From an uncultured Coriobacteriia bacterium (GTDB taxonomy: Bacteria; Actinomycetota; Coriobacteriia; Coriobacteriales; QAMH01): a DNA stretch of 64,000 bases. Position 1 is the first letter of the stretch; every line of letters begins with the position of its first letter. The stretch covers positions 1-64,000 of the forward strand of contig CAOKAE010000001.1 in the NCBI GenBank assembly GCA_948466335.1, in the 5' to 3' direction. The notes under the pieces are model-generated. The model was not told the DNA's origin and ran no database searches. It worked only from the letters and a program-made list of their open reading frames with translations. Of this stretch, positions 25,947 to 33,875 are shown piece after piece. A program made the position numbers and the translations under genes.

Positions 25947-26771
25947 CTAATCGTCGTGGGAGGCCTTGTCGAACTCCTCCTTGAAGCCCTTGAACATGCC
26001 CGATGCGCGCCCAAGTTGCTTGCCGAGGAGGTTTGCCGCCTTGTCGACGCCCGTGTACTCGCCACGCTCTTCGGCCTCGCGCTTCTTGGCCTCGTGCTCC
26101 TCGGCCACCTTGCTCGCCTTGTCACGCACGGAGCCGATGACCTCGCCGGCCTTGTACGCGCCCTCGTTGATGGCCTCGCCGGCCTTCTTCGTGCCTTCCG
26201 AGGCCGCATGCTTGGTCTTTGCCCAGGCGACGCCTGCCTTGGCCGCCGCACCGCCCGTCTCCTCGACGTCGGCCTCCTCGTCGGCGACGACGATGGCGCC
26301 ATCGCGATAGCCGATGATTTTCTCGCGGGGGATGAGCGAGCTTCCCAACAGCACGCGATTTGCCGAGTTCGTCGATATGTCGATGTGTTCGATCGTGAAA
26401 TCGTCAGCGTCGAAGGTGACGTTGCCCACGAGGCCGATATCCTGGCCGGACTCGGTGCGCACGGGCATGTACTCCCAGATGATGCAGCGATCGTAATCGA
26501 CGCCCAGGTGCTTGCAGGCCTCCGCATCCCAGGAATCCGACGCGTCGATAACGCTGATGCCCCCCTCGACGGGCTCGATGCGATCGATGGCCGCGAAGCG
26601 CTCCTTGCGCTTGACCATGAGCAAGGCGTCGGGGCGCTTGATGACGAGCCCCACGACGCGGGGCTCGTCGGGATGGAAGACGGTGGCGCGTACGCGACCG
26701 AAGCGCTTGAGCTCGCCTTTGGAGTTGCGCACGTAGACGTGCAGCTTATGGACGTCGTCAGTCGAGGGCAT
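25947..26771 (-). CDS. PRC-barrel domain protein with helical tail
   Basis: 274 aa from the ATG at 26771; a TTG two codons upstream is possible and no strong ribosome site is visible. Two PRC-barrel-like units cover about 15-80 (FGRVRATVFHPDEPRVVGLVIKR is split here) and 95-165 (DIGLVGNVTFDADDFTIEHID, LIPREKIIGYRDGAIVV). The rest is a charged helical tail (KAGEAINEGAYKAGEVIGSV). PRC barrels are found in ribosome-maturation RimM proteins, photosynthetic H subunits and stress proteins. Linked tightly to rnr, a role in RNA metabolism is possible but unproven. Confidence 0.82.
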   Translation of the reverse strand: MPSTDDVHKLHVYVRNSKGELKRFGRVRATVFHPDEPRVVGLVIKRPDALLMVKRKERFAAIDRIEPVEGGISVIDASDSWDAEACKHLGVDYDRCIIWEYMPVRTESGQDIGLVGNVTFDADDFTIEHIDISTNSANRVLLGSSLIPREKIIGYRDGAIVVADEEADVEETGGAAAKAGVAWAKTKHAASEGTKKAGEAINEGAYKAGEVIGSVRDKASKVAEEHEAKKREAEERGEYTGVDKAANLLGKQLGRASGMFKGFKEEFDKASHDD

Positions 26772-26797
26772 ATGCAATCGGCGTTGCAGCCCGCGTG

Positions 26798-27217
26798 CTA
26801 CTTGCTCTTGATGGCGTCAGCGGCGGTCTTGGCGGCGTCCTCGGCAGCGTCGGCAGCTTTGTCGGCGGCGTCGGAAACGCCAGCGGCGGCGTCGAGCGCG
26901 ACATCGGAAACGTCTGCGGCGACGTCCTGCGGCGCGGAGCTGTTCTTCGTGATCTGCTCGGCGATGCGGTCGCGGGCCTCGTTGATCTTCTCGCGGATGT
27001 CGTCTGCATCGGCGTTGGTGGCGACGTCTGCCACGCCACGGGCCTTGCTGCGGATGGTGTCGGCCGTTTGCTGGAGGACCTGCTCGCCATGGGCGGTGTA
27101 GTAGTCGACCTTGTCCGCGACGATCTCGCGGTTGCGCTCGCCGGAATTAGGCGAAAGAAGCAGGGCAGCGATCGCGCCAGCAGCGGCTCCGATGGTGAAA
27201 ACGAGAGGCTTGTTCAT
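26798..27217 (-). CDS. YtxH-like membrane-associated protein
   Basis: 139 aa from the ATG at 27217 (AGGAAGGGCG upstream; the codons further upstream lack a site). One membrane segment at 4-24 (LVFTIGAAAGAIAALLLSP), followed by the YtxH hallmark SGERNRE. A long amphipathic Ala/Asp-rich helix follows (DKAADAAEDAAKTAADAIKSK). YtxH/general-stress proteins of this build are usually stress-induced envelope-associated factors. First gene of the apparent YtxH-PRC-rnr operon. Confidence 0.82.
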   Translation of the reverse strand: MNKPLVFTIGAAAGAIAALLLSPNSGERNREIVADKVDYYTAHGEQVLQQTADTIRSKARGVADVATNADADDIREKINEARDRIAEQITKNSSAPQDVAADVSDVALDAAAGVSDAADKAADAAEDAAKTAADAIKSK

Positions 27218-27348
27218 GATAACCACGCCCTTCCTGAGAAAACTGGTGACAGTCATTGTATTCAACTAGAAATACAATACCGTTAGGGTACCACCCCCGT
27301 ATGCATCTGGGTATGAGAAACCCGCATTTTATCGAACGCACAAATAAT

Positions 27349-27453
27349 GCGCACCGGCAGGTCGCCTCGCGTCGATGGTCGCTTCCCGACAGACCGCTTC
27401 GCGGTCTTTACGACGCGCTCCCTTAACCTCCGCTCGACGACCCGCCGGTGCGT
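27349..27453. ncRNA. Long nested inverted repeat: candidate structured RNA
   Basis: Nested arms: CGCACCGGC (27350-27358) with GCCGGTGCG (27444-27452); GGTCG (27360-27364) with CGACC (27438-27442); CGCGTCG (27368-27374) with CGACGCG (27411-27417); AGACCGC (27391-27397) with GCGGTCT (27401-27407) closed by a 3-base loop. There is no coding potential and no U-run on either side, so it is not a simple terminator. It lies in the 256-base gap between the flavodiiron and YtxH genes. No known RNA family was recognised and the strand is unknown. Confidence 0.45.
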
Positions 27454-27473
27454 GCTTGGAAGGCGCAAACCCA

Positions 27474-29030
27474 CTAGCTGACGGGAACCATTTTCTCGCG
27501 CACGAGGATGAACTGTCCGGGACCCACCTTGAGGCAGACGGGGCAGACGAAGGTGTCCATGTCGGTGCCCTTGGGGACCTCGGCCTGGTAACCGCAGAAG
27601 GTGCAGCGCCAAATCTGGATGACCTTGGTCTTGCCCTGCTCCGGCTCCTGGATTGGCGCCTCGCTCTCATGCGTGACCTTGTCCTCCATGCCCGGCGCGA
27701 TGGGCACGCCACCTTTGGTGCGCACCGGCTCGACGCTGGGAGGCGCCACGCGCGGCTTGACGGCGCCCACGATGGGCGTGGGCTCGGGAGCGACGTGGCT
27801 CACGTCGGCCATGATGGGCTCTTCGGGATGGCGAATCGAGTCGACGATGGCCTGCGCGAGCTTATCGAGCTCCCCGTCCTGTTCGTCGGTCATGCGCGAC
27901 TTGATGGTGAAGAGGTCGCCCACGATCTCGTGCTCGGGAATGGCCTCGACGGCCTCCATCATCTTCTTGCCGGCGATGGGACCCCAGCTACCGTTCTGGA
28001 TGAACGAGAAACGGCGACGGCGCAGGTTATGGTCGACGAAGCAATCGACGAGTTCGCGCATCTTGGGAAAGACGCCTGCATTGAAAGTTACGGATGCGAG
28101 CACGATGTTGCTCGCGCGGAAGGCGTCGGCCAGCACGTAGCTCGGGTCGGTCATCGACAGGTCAAACAACGCAAGGTCGTGGATACCCGCATCGCTCAGC
28201 TTGAAGGCAAGCTTCTCGGCAACGTCGCGCGTGCCGCCGTAGACCGAGGCGTAGGCTATGACGACGGCCTCGTCCTCGGGCTCGTAGCTTGCCCAGGTGC
28301 GGTACTTGGCCTTGATGAGCTCGATGTTGTCGCGGATGATCGCGCCGTGCAGCGGGCAGATCATCCTGACGTCGAGCGTGTCCATCTTGTCGAGCAGTTC
28401 GTTGACCTGCGTGCCGTACTTGCCCACGATGTTGGCGTAGTAACGGCGCATCTCATCAAGGAGCTCATCTTCGAAATCGTACATATCATCGAAGAGCTTG
28501 CCGTCAAGGCCGCCGAAGGAGCCGAAGGCATCGGCCGAGAACAGGATCTTGTCCTCGACGTCATAGGTAACCATGACCTCGGGCCAATGGACCATGGGGG
28601 CCGTCGCGAACGCTAGTGTGTGGGTGCCGGTCGAAAGCGAGTCGCCGTCTCCCACGACCATGGTCCGCGCCTCGAGCTCGGGACCGAAGAACTGCCCGAT
28701 GAGCGTCTTGCAGACCTTGGTGCCCACGAGCTTTGCCTCGGGATGCGCCTTCGCCACCGCGCCAAGCGTCGCGCTGTGGTCGGGCTCCATGTGCGAGACG
28801 ATGATGTAGTCGATCTTGCGCCCGTCGAGCAGGTACTCGAGCGTCTCGAAGAAGCGCTCCTCCACCGCGCGGTCGATGGTGTCGAAGAGCACGACCTTCT
28901 CATCGAGCAGCAGGTAGTTGTTGTAGGACATGCCGTCGGGAACGGGATGACAGCCCTCGAAGAACCCGAGGCGCTTGTCGTCTCCGCCAATCCAATAGAG
29001 TCCCTTAGCCAGCTTCTGTTCGCAATGCAT
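27474..29030 (-). CDS. Flavodiiron protein with C-terminal rubredoxin-like domain
   Basis: 518 aa. The metallo-beta-lactamase-like diiron domain covers about 1-250, with HMEPDHSA, the later His in PMVHWPEV, Asp in SADAFGS and His in CPLHGAI. A flavodoxin domain covers about 255-400 (VVIAYASVYGGTRDVAEKLA, SFIQNGSWGPIAGKKM). A Pro-rich linker leads to a zinc/iron ribbon with CTFC and CPVC pairs 16 residues apart, closer to the rubrerythrin-type rubredoxin fold than to classic rubredoxin. Such proteins reduce O2 to water and/or NO to N2O in the cytoplasm of anaerobes. Monocistronic, 52 bases from the next gene. Confidence 0.93.
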   Translation of the reverse strand: MHCEQKLAKGLYWIGGDDKRLGFFEGCHPVPDGMSYNNYLLLDEKVVLFDTIDRAVEERFFETLEYLLDGRKIDYIIVSHMEPDHSATLGAVAKAHPEAKLVGTKVCKTLIGQFFGPELEARTMVVGDGDSLSTGTHTLAFATAPMVHWPEVMVTYDVEDKILFSADAFGSFGGLDGKLFDDMYDFEDELLDEMRRYYANIVGKYGTQVNELLDKMDTLDVRMICPLHGAIIRDNIELIKAKYRTWASYEPEDEAVVIAYASVYGGTRDVAEKLAFKLSDAGIHDLALFDLSMTDPSYVLADAFRASNIVLASVTFNAGVFPKMRELVDCFVDHNLRRRRFSFIQNGSWGPIAGKKMMEAVEAIPEHEIVGDLFTIKSRMTDEQDGELDKLAQAIVDSIRHPEEPIMADVSHVAPEPTPIVGAVKPRVAPPSVEPVRTKGGVPIAPGMEDKVTHESEAPIQEPEQGKTKVIQIWRCTFCGYQAEVPKGTDMDTFVCPVCLKVGPGQFILVREKMVPVS

Positions 29031-29082
29031 GTGTCCTCCTCAGATTGCGGATGATGCTTCTGCATCCAGTATAAAGGGGTCC

Positions 29083-29556
29083 CTACATGGCGGCAAGAAA
29101 GGCGATCATGCCATCGACATCGGGCATGTCACCCGTGTCGGGCTCGGACGCCCAGTTGATGATCTCGAGCGCGCAGTTCATCGCACCGAGCGCGACGAAG
29201 TCGTTGGCGAAGGTAACGGTCGTGCGCATGAGCGCGTAGCCCTGCGGAGCCGTGACCTCAAGTTCCTCGAGCCAGGACGTATGTCCGGTCAGCTCGTCTG
29301 CCTGCGACGACGCCTTGCCCTGCAGCTCGATGATGAGATGCTCGAGCAGATGCGCGAGCTCCGTGCCCACGAGCTCGTCGCCGAAACTGCCGTCGCCCGC
29401 ACCGTTCACGCAGACGTGATGGGCGAGGTTGGGCAGCAGCTCGAGAATGCGGCGCGCCTGCTCGTCGGTGACGTGGAGCGCGTCGGCCGCCATGGCGACC
29501 TCGAGGTCGAGCGCGCCATTGCGTACGCGAATGCTCTGGATTTCGAGGATGTTCAT
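29083..29556 (-). CDS. Stand-alone domain resembling the N-terminus of cyanophycin synthetase
   Basis: 157 aa from the ATG at 29556, four bases after the stop of the RlpA-like gene, so translation is probably coupled (no strong ribosome site). The segment LPNLAHHVCVN, GTELAHLLEHLIIELQGKAS and a GYALMRTTVTFAND strand resemble the N-terminal regulatory/oligomerisation domain of CphA. No ATP-grasp or Mur-ligase domain follows. Function unknown; recognition is by motif memory only, so moderate confidence. Confidence 0.6.
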   Translation of the reverse strand: MNILEIQSIRVRNGALDLEVAMAADALHVTDEQARRILELLPNLAHHVCVNGAGDGSFGDELVGTELAHLLEHLIIELQGKASSQADELTGHTSWLEELEVTAPQGYALMRTTVTFANDFVALGAMNCALEIINWASEPDTGDMPDVDGMIAFLAAM

Positions 29557-29560
29557 GGGA

Positions 29561-30058
29561 TTAGGCCATGACGCGGTACTGGACCGTACCGACGCCATCG
29601 AAGTCGAGCGCCCAGGCGATTGCGGGCTGGAGGTCAAGGTCGCGACCCGAAACGAAGGGACCGCGATCGTGCACGGTCGCGTTCACGACCTTGCCGTTGT
29701 ACATGATCTGGATCTGGGTGCCCAAGGGCAGCGTCTTGTGCGCCACGCCCAGGGAGGTCTCGGTGACGATGGTGCCGTCCGAGCACCCCGAGCCCATGAG
29801 CCCGTCCCCGATGCCGTAGGTGCTGGCACCGCAGCTCGTCCATTCGACGGTCTCGTCGAGCCTGACGAGATAGCCCTCGGCGTCGAGGGCCCCGCCCGAT
29901 GCGAGGGCCGCATCGTCGAGAGTGCGGGCGACGGCTCCGATGAGCTTGCTGCCGAGCGTTTCGTCGGAATCGGCCGCAAGGGCCGGCGCGCTCGAACCGA
30001 GTATGAGCACACCGGCAACCCCGAGTGCAGCCAGCGATCTTGCTACGTTTGCTTTCAT
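29561..30058 (-). CDS. Secreted RlpA/3D-like double-psi beta-barrel protein
   Basis: 165 aa from the ATG at 30058; the signal peptide follows at once (ANVARSLAALGVAGVLILGSSAPALA). The C-terminal half is a double-psi beta-barrel: ASTYGIGDGLMGSGCSDG, GVAHKTLPLGTQIQI, VNATVHDRGPFVSGRDLDL. The catalytic-type Asp and the HDRGPF signature match RlpA lytic transglycosylases and resuscitation-factor-like enzymes. It probably acts on peptidoglycan outside the cell. It is coupled to the small CphA-N-like gene. Confidence 0.85.
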   Translation of the reverse strand: MKANVARSLAALGVAGVLILGSSAPALAADSDETLGSKLIGAVARTLDDAALASGGALDAEGYLVRLDETVEWTSCGASTYGIGDGLMGSGCSDGTIVTETSLGVAHKTLPLGTQIQIMYNGKVVNATVHDRGPFVSGRDLDLQPAIAWALDFDGVGTVQYRVMA

Positions 30059-30213
30059 GATTCTGTCCGTGTTCGTCGTCTTGTTGTGCTTCGTTTTGCG
30101 TTGCAACGGCTAAAAACCCTAGCCGAAGCCCCCGCAACGACGCAAGGAAATGTGGAGAATCTGTGAACCTAAAGGCAGGACGACCACGAATGTGAAGAGG
30201 GCGTGAAGAAAAA

Positions 30214-30233
30214 GACGCCCCCGAAGGAGCGCC
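30214..30233 (-). terminator. Terminator of the transglutaminase-like surface gene
   Basis: On the minus strand, GGCGCTCC and GGGGCGTC pair around a TTCG tetraloop, followed by TTTTTC. It lies about 25 bases after the stop at 30257. Confidence 0.85.
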
Positions 30234-30256
30234 TTTGCCATTTAGAAGGGGCTGGG

Positions 30257-32104
30257 CTAGTTCACGCCATACCAGGCGATACCCTCGTCCTGCCACCCGA
30301 TGCTCAACAGATGGTCGCGCTCGAAGGTGCTCGTCGAGTAGTGGTGGTTGTTGGCGTACTCGTTAGGGTTGTAGAGACGGTACAGGGGCGATTCTCCTCC
30401 CGTGCGCCAGCCAATGCCCTCATCGTTCCAGCCGATGGAGACGAGCATGTCGCGCTCGCCAGCGCTAATCGTGTAGTGGTGTTCGCCAGCGTAGGGGTTG
30501 TACAGGCGATAGACCGGATCCCCCTCGACCGGCGCAGTCCAACCCGTGCCCTCGTCGTTCCAGCCGACGTCGATGAGATGGTCGCGCTCGACCGTGCTCG
30601 AGGTGTAGAAATGCTCGCCGGAGTTGGGGTTGTAGAGGCGGTACATGGCCTGGGTCGAAACGCCCTCATTGTCGCTAGCACCGGGAGTCGACGGATTTGC
30701 GGGCTGGTCGGGAGTCGGGGTGTTGCCAGGGTTCGTGGGCTGCGTCGGCTTCGTAGGCTGCTCGGGATTCGAAGGCTCGCTGGGCTTGGGGTTTTCGAAG
30801 GCGAGCTTCTGGATGCCGTTGATCTTGTAGAGGTTGCGGGGATTGGAGAGGTCGATGGTGGAGTAGGTAACCGCTCCCGTCGGGGTCAGGGGACATGCCT
30901 GGTAGAAGGCCTCCTTGGTCCCGTCCGAGCAGTAGCACAGATAATGGCCATTCGCCCAGCTATAGCTATAGTCCGCGTAATGGCTGTACAGATTGTCAAT
31001 CTTGGTAAACCCGCCAATGCGTTCGGCAAACTGGCAAAGCGCGCCGGGCGATATCATGGAGTCCCAGCGGTTCGTCACGAAGTACGGGCTGCTCGGCTGC
31101 GATGCGAGAGTGAGCGGGTGACCGTTGCCGTCATTGGTCAGGTATTTGAAGCGCGGCAACAGGTAATTGCTTATGGCCTGCATCTTCTGGAACTTGTCCA
31201 TGCTGGGCGTCGTTGCCTGGGCGATGACCGAGTCCATCCACGCATCGCGCGCCTTTGCATAGTCGCCCACGGTCAGGTTGAATTTGTCGGCGATGACGTA
31301 GCCATCCTTCTGGTATTCGCGCACCTCGAACTCGTGCGTGCCGGAGTCCTCCGTATTGAAGATCCAGATGTAACCGCCCTCGACCCTGACCTTATCGGCC
31401 TGGGTGTAGATGTATTCGTCCTTGAAATCGATATCGGGATACGAGGAGGCAGCCGAAGTGGTACCCCATATCTTCGCATCGGTCACGAAATCGAACGAGG
31501 AAGGGTCGGGATTGTCCGTCTTGACGTAAATGGGAACCGTGCAGCCATCGTATATCGTGGTGCTCGCGCTACTGAGCACGTAGAGCTCGTAGGTGTACTT
31601 GGGATCTTGGGCTAGATGCTTGGTGTAGTACGGGATGTCGATGGTCGTCACCGCACTCCACGAGCTATATGTCGACGAACCGTTTGGCGACGTGGTTCCG
31701 TCAACATTCTTGTAGCTACGCACCTTCACATAGTACGTCTTTCCGCCAAGGAGATTGTCCCCCACCCAGGAAGACAACACACTCAAGTGCGCATAACCTT
31801 GCCTGTTCCATTCGTAATCCGCATAGATCGCACGGGGGTTGGAGAAGTCGGGGGACGGGGAGACGTAGGCCTGAAAGCCCGTATAGGCCGTCCCGAATTC
31901 GTTACCGGGACACAGAAGGCCCAGGGTGGCGTAAGGGGTGCCCGAGGCAATCTGGCTATATTCGTACGAATAGATTGACGGCACGTACAGAGACCGATCA
32001 ACCTTCTCGGCCGCATAGGCACTTGTACATACGCTCATCGTCAATGTAAGCACCATGGCGCACGTAAGAAGCGCACTGATGAGCCTTCTGAAAGCGGTGG
32101 ACAT
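30257..32104 (-). CDS. Secreted transglutaminase-like surface protein with DUF5648 triplet
   Basis: 615 aa. Signal peptide at 1-32 (LISALLTCAMVLTLTMSVCTSAYA). Residues about 40-270 contain fibronectin-like beta-rich segments (GGKTYYVKVRSYKNVDG). About 290-430 looks like a transglutaminase/protease-like core, with KMQAISNYLLPRFKYL, a Cys in SPGALCQFAERIGG and a His in SWANGHYLCYC spaced as in the Cys-His-Asp fold. A Pro/Thr/Asn hinge (TKPTQPTNPGNTPTPDQPAN) leads to the DUF5648 triplet. It shares only its C-terminus with the 1-9 kb cluster. Possible peptide-crosslinking or protease-type surface enzyme; activity is inferred. Confidence 0.75.
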   Translation of the reverse strand: MSTAFRRLISALLTCAMVLTLTMSVCTSAYAAEKVDRSLYVPSIYSYEYSQIASGTPYATLGLLCPGNEFGTAYTGFQAYVSPSPDFSNPRAIYADYEWNRQGYAHLSVLSSWVGDNLLGGKTYYVKVRSYKNVDGTTSPNGSSTYSSWSAVTTIDIPYYTKHLAQDPKYTYELYVLSSASTTIYDGCTVPIYVKTDNPDPSSFDFVTDAKIWGTTSAASSYPDIDFKDEYIYTQADKVRVEGGYIWIFNTEDSGTHEFEVREYQKDGYVIADKFNLTVGDYAKARDAWMDSVIAQATTPSMDKFQKMQAISNYLLPRFKYLTNDGNGHPLTLASQPSSPYFVTNRWDSMISPGALCQFAERIGGFTKIDNLYSHYADYSYSWANGHYLCYCSDGTKEAFYQACPLTPTGAVTYSTIDLSNPRNLYKINGIQKLAFENPKPSEPSNPEQPTKPTQPTNPGNTPTPDQPANPSTPGASDNEGVSTQAMYRLYNPNSGEHFYTSSTVERDHLIDVGWNDEGTGWTAPVEGDPVYRLYNPYAGEHHYTISAGERDMLVSIGWNDEGIGWRTGGESPLYRLYNPNEYANNHHYSTSTFERDHLLSIGWQDEGIAWYGVN

Positions 32105-32229
32105 ATGCGAGTCCTTTCATGACTATTGTCACCAAAATACGAGAGCTGCTTGCTAGCTCAGAACACACTCCCCGCAAATGAGAGCGTCAAGAACCGGCTC
32201 GCCAATGGAGAAGGAGGATTTCCAATTCA

Positions 32230-32262
32230 TACTTTCGTGTTACAATGTGTCTTACGAAAGTA
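32230..32262 (+). promoter_or_regulatory. Operator/promoter of the BrnTA-like module
   Basis: Perfect 9-bp arms TACTTTCGT (32230-32238) and ACGAAAGTA (32254-32262) flank a TACAAT -10 box (32241-32246). The layout, an inverted repeat over the promoter, is typical of an autorepressed toxin-antitoxin operon. Confidence 0.7.
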
Positions 32263-32272
32263 AGGGCATGTT

Positions 32273-32554
32273 ATGTTGGCAGATGCGATAGTTCATCCAC
32301 GAGCGAACGAGAGGCATCCCGAGCTTACCGAACAGGACGTGCTGGATGCCTGGGAGGCATGCATCAAGTATGCCCCGCGCATGGACAGGGAAAACGACGA
32401 AGTTATCGCCGTGGGGATGGATTCACGAGGTCGGCTTCTAGAGATGATTGCACGCCGTATAGAAAATGGGTCGTTCGTCATCTTCCACGCATTCACTCCC
32501 CCAACGAAAAAGGCACTTTTCGAGCTGGGCTTCACAAAGAGGAGGGACTCATGA
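32273..32554 (+). CDS. Probable BrnT-like/DUF4258-type toxin
   Basis: 93 aa, first gene of a two-gene module. The pattern RHPELTEQDVLDAWEAC, IAVGMDSRGRLLEMIARR and GSFVIFHAFTPPTKKALFELG follows the small RNase-like fold of BrnT/RelE-related toxins: an early His, a conserved G-x-D-x-x-G-R, then a late strand and helix. It would cut RNA in the cytoplasm when not held by its partner. Toxin-first order matches brnTA. Family assignment is by pattern only. TAAGGG lies upstream of the ATG. Confidence 0.65.
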   Translation: MLADAIVHPRANERHPELTEQDVLDAWEACIKYAPRMDRENDEVIAVGMDSRGRLLEMIARRIENGSFVIFHAFTPPTKKALFELGFTKRRDS

Positions 32555-32823
32555 AGCGACAGGATATGAACAAGGAGCTCGGCCTTACAGAAGCGGAGCT
32601 TGATGCCATTGCCAACGAGTACGAAGCGGACACATGGGACGCGTCGCAGCTTGGCAAGGTCAAAATGGGACGGCCAACGCTTTACGACGCTCCCATGAAA
32701 TCGGTTACGTTCAAGGAGTCCGGTGCGGTAATCGAGAAAATGGACGAGCGAGCAACAAAGCTACAGATGAGTCGTTCAGATTACATTCGCGGCCTCATCG
32801 AGCGCGACCTCGCGCTCGCGTAG
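32551..32823 (+). CDS. Probable ribbon-helix-helix antitoxin partner
   Basis: 90 aa from the ATG at 32551, overlapping the toxin stop in ATGA with GGAGGG just upstream. The N-terminal half would contact the toxin (LGLTEAELDAIANEYEADTW). The C-terminal half is RHH-like: MKSVTFKESGAVIEKMDERA then MSRSDYIRGLIERDLA. It would neutralise the toxin and repress the promoter palindrome upstream. It ends six bases before the convergent purE stop. Confidence 0.7.
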   Translation: MKRQDMNKELGLTEAELDAIANEYEADTWDASQLGKVKMGRPTLYDAPMKSVTFKESGAVIEKMDERATKLQMSRSDYIRGLIERDLALA

Positions 32824-32829
32824 CTGCCT

Positions 32830-33294
32830 CTACTTGCCGGCGAGCTCGCGCTTGTAGGCGATGATGGCGTCGCGGTACTCGGGCATGGCGGTGCCGAGTA
32901 TCTGCGTGGCGAGGATGGCGGCGTTCTTCGTGCCGTTGATGGCGACGCAGGCCAAGGGCACGCCCGTGGGCATCTGCACCGTGGAGAGCAGCGAGTCCAT
33001 GCCGCCCAGGTCGCTCGTCTTCATGGGCACGGCGATGACGGGCAGCGGCGTGTGCGACGCGACCACGCCACCCAGGGCCGCGGCCTTGCCGGCGCCGGCG
33101 ATGATGACCTTGAGGCCGCGCAGCTCGGCGCTGATGGCCCACTCGCGCACGTCGTCGGGGTTGCGGTGTGCGGAGTGGATGACGAACTCGTAGGGCACAC
33201 CGAACTTCTCGAGCATCTCCTTGCAGCCCTCGAACTCCGGGGCGTCGGACTTGGAACCGAGAATGATTCCCACCAGCGGCTTATCAGTGGACAT
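32830..33294 (-). CDS. purE: N5-carboxyaminoimidazole ribonucleotide mutase
   Basis: 154 aa from the ATG at 33294 (GGGAG six bases upstream). PurE motifs: GSKSDAPEFEGC, SAHRNPDDV, AGAGKAAALGGVVA, STVQMPTGVPLACVAING. It moves the carboxyl group from N5 to C4 to give CAIR in purine synthesis. No purK is seen in this window. Last gene of purA-purD-nudix-purE. Confidence 0.96.
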   Translation of the reverse strand: MSTDKPLVGIILGSKSDAPEFEGCKEMLEKFGVPYEFVIHSAHRNPDDVREWAISAELRGLKVIIAGAGKAAALGGVVASHTPLPVIAVPMKTSDLGGMDSLLSTVQMPTGVPLACVAINGTKNAAILATQILGTAMPEYRDAIIAYKRELAGK

Positions 33295-33305
33295 GAACTT
33301 CTCCC

Positions 33306-33875
33306 TTACATTCTGTGGCGCAGCGCATCGCAGATGAGCGCCGCGATGACGGTCTTGGAGTCCTCGATGCGCCCGTCGAGGACGGAGTCTATGAGCGATT
33401 CGATGCCCACCCACTCGGAGATGACGAACTCGTCGTCGTCCGGATGGGCGGGGCCGGGCTCGAGGTCGGTCGCCATGTATATGTGGATGATCTCGTCACT
33501 GTAGCCCACGGCCGAGACGATGGATGCCAGGCGTCGGATGTCGCCGGCCACGTAGCCGGTCTCCTCGGCAAGCTCGCGGCGCACGGCGTCTTCGGGATCT
33601 TCGCCGGGATCGATCTTGCCTGCGGGCACCTCGATGGTCACGCGCTCGAGCGCCGTGCGGTACTGGCGCACGACCAGGACGCGGCCTTGCGTGTCGAGGG
33701 CGACGACGCATACGGCGCCGGGATGGCGGATGACCTCGTGCCTCGTCTTGTGGCCGTTGGGCAGTTCGATGTCGACGGAGTCGACCTTGAGCAGACGTCC
33801 CTCGAAGGAGCGCGTCGAGCCGATGATCTTCTCGCTGATGGAGGGATCCTCGAAGTGCTCGATTAGTTCTCCCAT
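33306..33875 (-). CDS. nudF: NUDIX hydrolase (ADP-ribose pyrophosphatase family)
   Basis: 189 aa. The Nudix box runs GEDPEDAVRRELAEETGY with the expected REL.EE.G core. Before it lie VVALDTQGRVLVVRQYR and VTIEVPAGKID, typical of ADP-ribose pyrophosphatases. It would cleave ADP-ribose to AMP and ribose 5-phosphate, a PRPP precursor; this fits its place among purine genes. Its start overlaps the purD end by 13 bases, so translation is coupled. Confidence 0.9.
   Translation of the reverse strand: MGELIEHFEDPSISEKIIGSTRSFEGRLLKVDSVDIELPNGHKTRHEVIRHPGAVCVVALDTQGRVLVVRQYRTALERVTIEVPAGKIDPGEDPEDAVRRELAEETGYVAGDIRRLASIVSAVGYSDEIIHIYMATDLEPGPAHPDDDEFVISEWVGIESLIDSVLDGRIEDSKTVIAALICDALRHRM

Noticed and set aside
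27266-27473. A tRNA, SRP RNA or tmRNA in the structured gap
   Set aside because: No cloverleaf, SRP apical motif or tag-peptide frame could be found, so it was kept only as an unknown structured element.
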